DNA from: Streptomyces sedi
GTDB lineage: Bacteria > Actinomycetota > Actinomycetes > Streptomycetales > Streptomycetaceae
Assembly (NCBI RefSeq): GCF_006335015.1
Contig: NZ_VDGT01000019.1
Span: forward strand, 1 to 64,000
Length of the DNA: 64,000 nt
Direction: 5' to 3'
Shown in pieces: positions 63,118-64,000 of the stretch (positions within the stretch are counted from its first letter, which is position 1; every line of letters begins with the position of its first letter). The translations under genes were made by a program, and so were the position numbers. A model generated the notes under the pieces. It had not been told where the DNA came from and searched no databases. It worked only from the letters and a program-made list of their open reading frames with translations.

Positions 63118-64000
63118 ATGCCTCAGCCCACCGCCGTCGTGCCACCGTCGCGTTCGGCGCCGCCCTCGGCCACGCCCGACGCCGGCGAGTTCACCCCGTT
63201 GTCGCGGCAGGTCAAGGCAGAGCGGCTCCTGGAGCGTCGACTCGGCTGGTACGCCGTTCACCTCGGCGTCAACGCCCTGGCGCTCGCGCTGGTGATCACC
63301 GCCGTGCTGCTCTCCGGCGACTCGTGGTGGACCGTCCTGCTGGCCGTGCCCCTGGCCCTCTTCTCCACCCGCACGGCCTTCATCGGGCATGACGCCGGGC
63401 ACTCGCAGATCGCCACCAGCCGCAAGGTGAACCGGCGGCTGGGGCTGTTCCACGGCAACCTCCTGCTGGGCATGAGCTCCGCCTGGTGGAACGACAAGCA
63501 CAACCGCCACCACGCCAACCCCAACCACATCGACAAGGACCCCGACGTCGGCGAGGGCGTCCTCGTGTGGACCGAGGGGCAGGCGGAGAAGCGCACCGGC
63601 TTCGCCCAGTGGCTCACCCGCAACCAGGCCAGGCTCTTCTTCCCGCTGCTGCTGCTCGAAGGCATCGCGCTGAAGGTCTCCAGCGTCCAGATGGTCGCCT
63701 CCCGCGAGGGCTGGGAGGGCCGGGGCCGCGCCCGCGCCGTGGAGGCCTCGCTGCTGGTCGTCCACTTCGTCGCCTACGTCGCCCTGCTGGTCACCGCCAT
63801 GGGCCCCGGCAAGGCGGTGGTCTTCGCCCTGATCCACCACATGCTCTTCGGCCTGCACCTGGGCGCGGTCTTCGCGCCCAACCACAAGGGCATGGAGATG
63901 CCCGACCCCGACGTCCGCTGGGGCCACCTGCGCAAGCAGGTCCTGACCTCGCGGAACGTGCGCGGCGGCCCGTTCACCGACTGGATGATGGGCGGGCTCA
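63118..64000 (+). CDS. Fatty-acid desaturase, cut by the window end
   Basis: At least 294 residues of a membrane di-iron fatty acid desaturase/hydroxylase-type enzyme; the gene runs off the right edge without a stop. The first His box is HDAGH, the second HNRHHANPNH, and the third should lie beyond the window. Four hydrophobic helices are visible, with FGLHLGAVFAPNHKGM near the end. It probably introduces a double bond into acyl chains of membrane lipids. ATG at 63118 follows CGGAG. The gene starts 215 bases from the divergent SNF2 gene. Confidence 0.88.
   Translation, partial: MPQPTAVVPPSRSAPPSATPDAGEFTPLSRQVKAERLLERRLGWYAVHLGVNALALALVITAVLLSGDSWWTVLLAVPLALFSTRTAFIGHDAGHSQIATSRKVNRRLGLFHGNLLLGMSSAWWNDKHNRHHANPNHIDKDPDVGEGVLVWTEGQAEKRTGFAQWLTRNQARLFFPLLLLEGIALKVSSVQMVASREGWEGRGRARAVEASLLVVHFVAYVALLVTAMGPGKAVVFALIHHMLFGLHLGAVFAPNHKGMEMPDPDVRWGHLRKQVLTSRNVRGGPFTDWMMGGL

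Overview
This 64 kb window comes from a high-GC actinomycete, almost certainly a Streptomyces or close relative. The evidence is the strong G/C third-position bias, GTG starts and 4-bp ATGA/GTGA overlaps, a gene closely resembling Streptomyces matB, the WhiJ-type HTH/DUF397/RsbW-like ATPase set, a Nur-type box before a nikABCDE-like operon, and polymorphic RHS toxins with a type VII-like N-terminus. All functional calls come from reading sequence motifs; no database search was run.

Left half (about 1-26,900) is accessory. It starts with a GCTCCGG heptamer array, a small membrane protein, and a divergent SDR reductase/MmyB-type regulator pair. Then come IS5-type transposase debris, a large RHS toxin (RHS1, RNase-like tip) with its immunity gene, more IS and integrase debris, and a divergent MFS exporter/CGNR-regulator pair. 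From 13,051 to 26,940 lies a composite island at a tRNA-Pro(GGG) gene. The 3' half of that tRNA plus its terminator hairpin is repeated almost perfectly at 13,051-13,151 and in decayed form at 19,443-19,560. Segment one carries an unknown gene, a broken cupin, a methyltransferase, a secreted double-domain trypsin-like protease and a two-component system. Segment two carries an IS110 relic, a second RHS toxin (RHS2, deaminase tip) with an Imm10-like immunity gene, and a frameshifted integrase next to the tRNA.

RHS1 and RHS2 share an almost identical N-terminal half and a matching promoter (TTGACG, 18 bp, then TAGGGT or TATGAT), but their C-terminal toxins and immunity partners are unrelated. 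They look like one toxin chassis with two warheads. Both appear intact while the integrases and transposases around them are broken.

Right half (about 26,941-64,000) looks like ordinary chromosome. It holds a CE7 esterase; a five-gene nickel/peptide ABC transporter behind a Nur-like box; a NarL-type two-component system; an RsbW-like ATPase; a luciferase-like oxidoreductase; matB with a carboxyltransferase fusion; DUF4239 and proline-rich membrane proteins; the xylose genes xylA and xylB-xylR; a LysR regulon with two matching palindromes serving an aldo/keto reductase and a VOC protein; an EamA exporter with a possible leader peptide; TerC; an ATPase/HTH/DUF397 set; a GH2 beta-galactosidase; an SGNH hydrolase; a SWIM/SNF2 pair; and the start of a fatty-acid desaturase cut by the window end.
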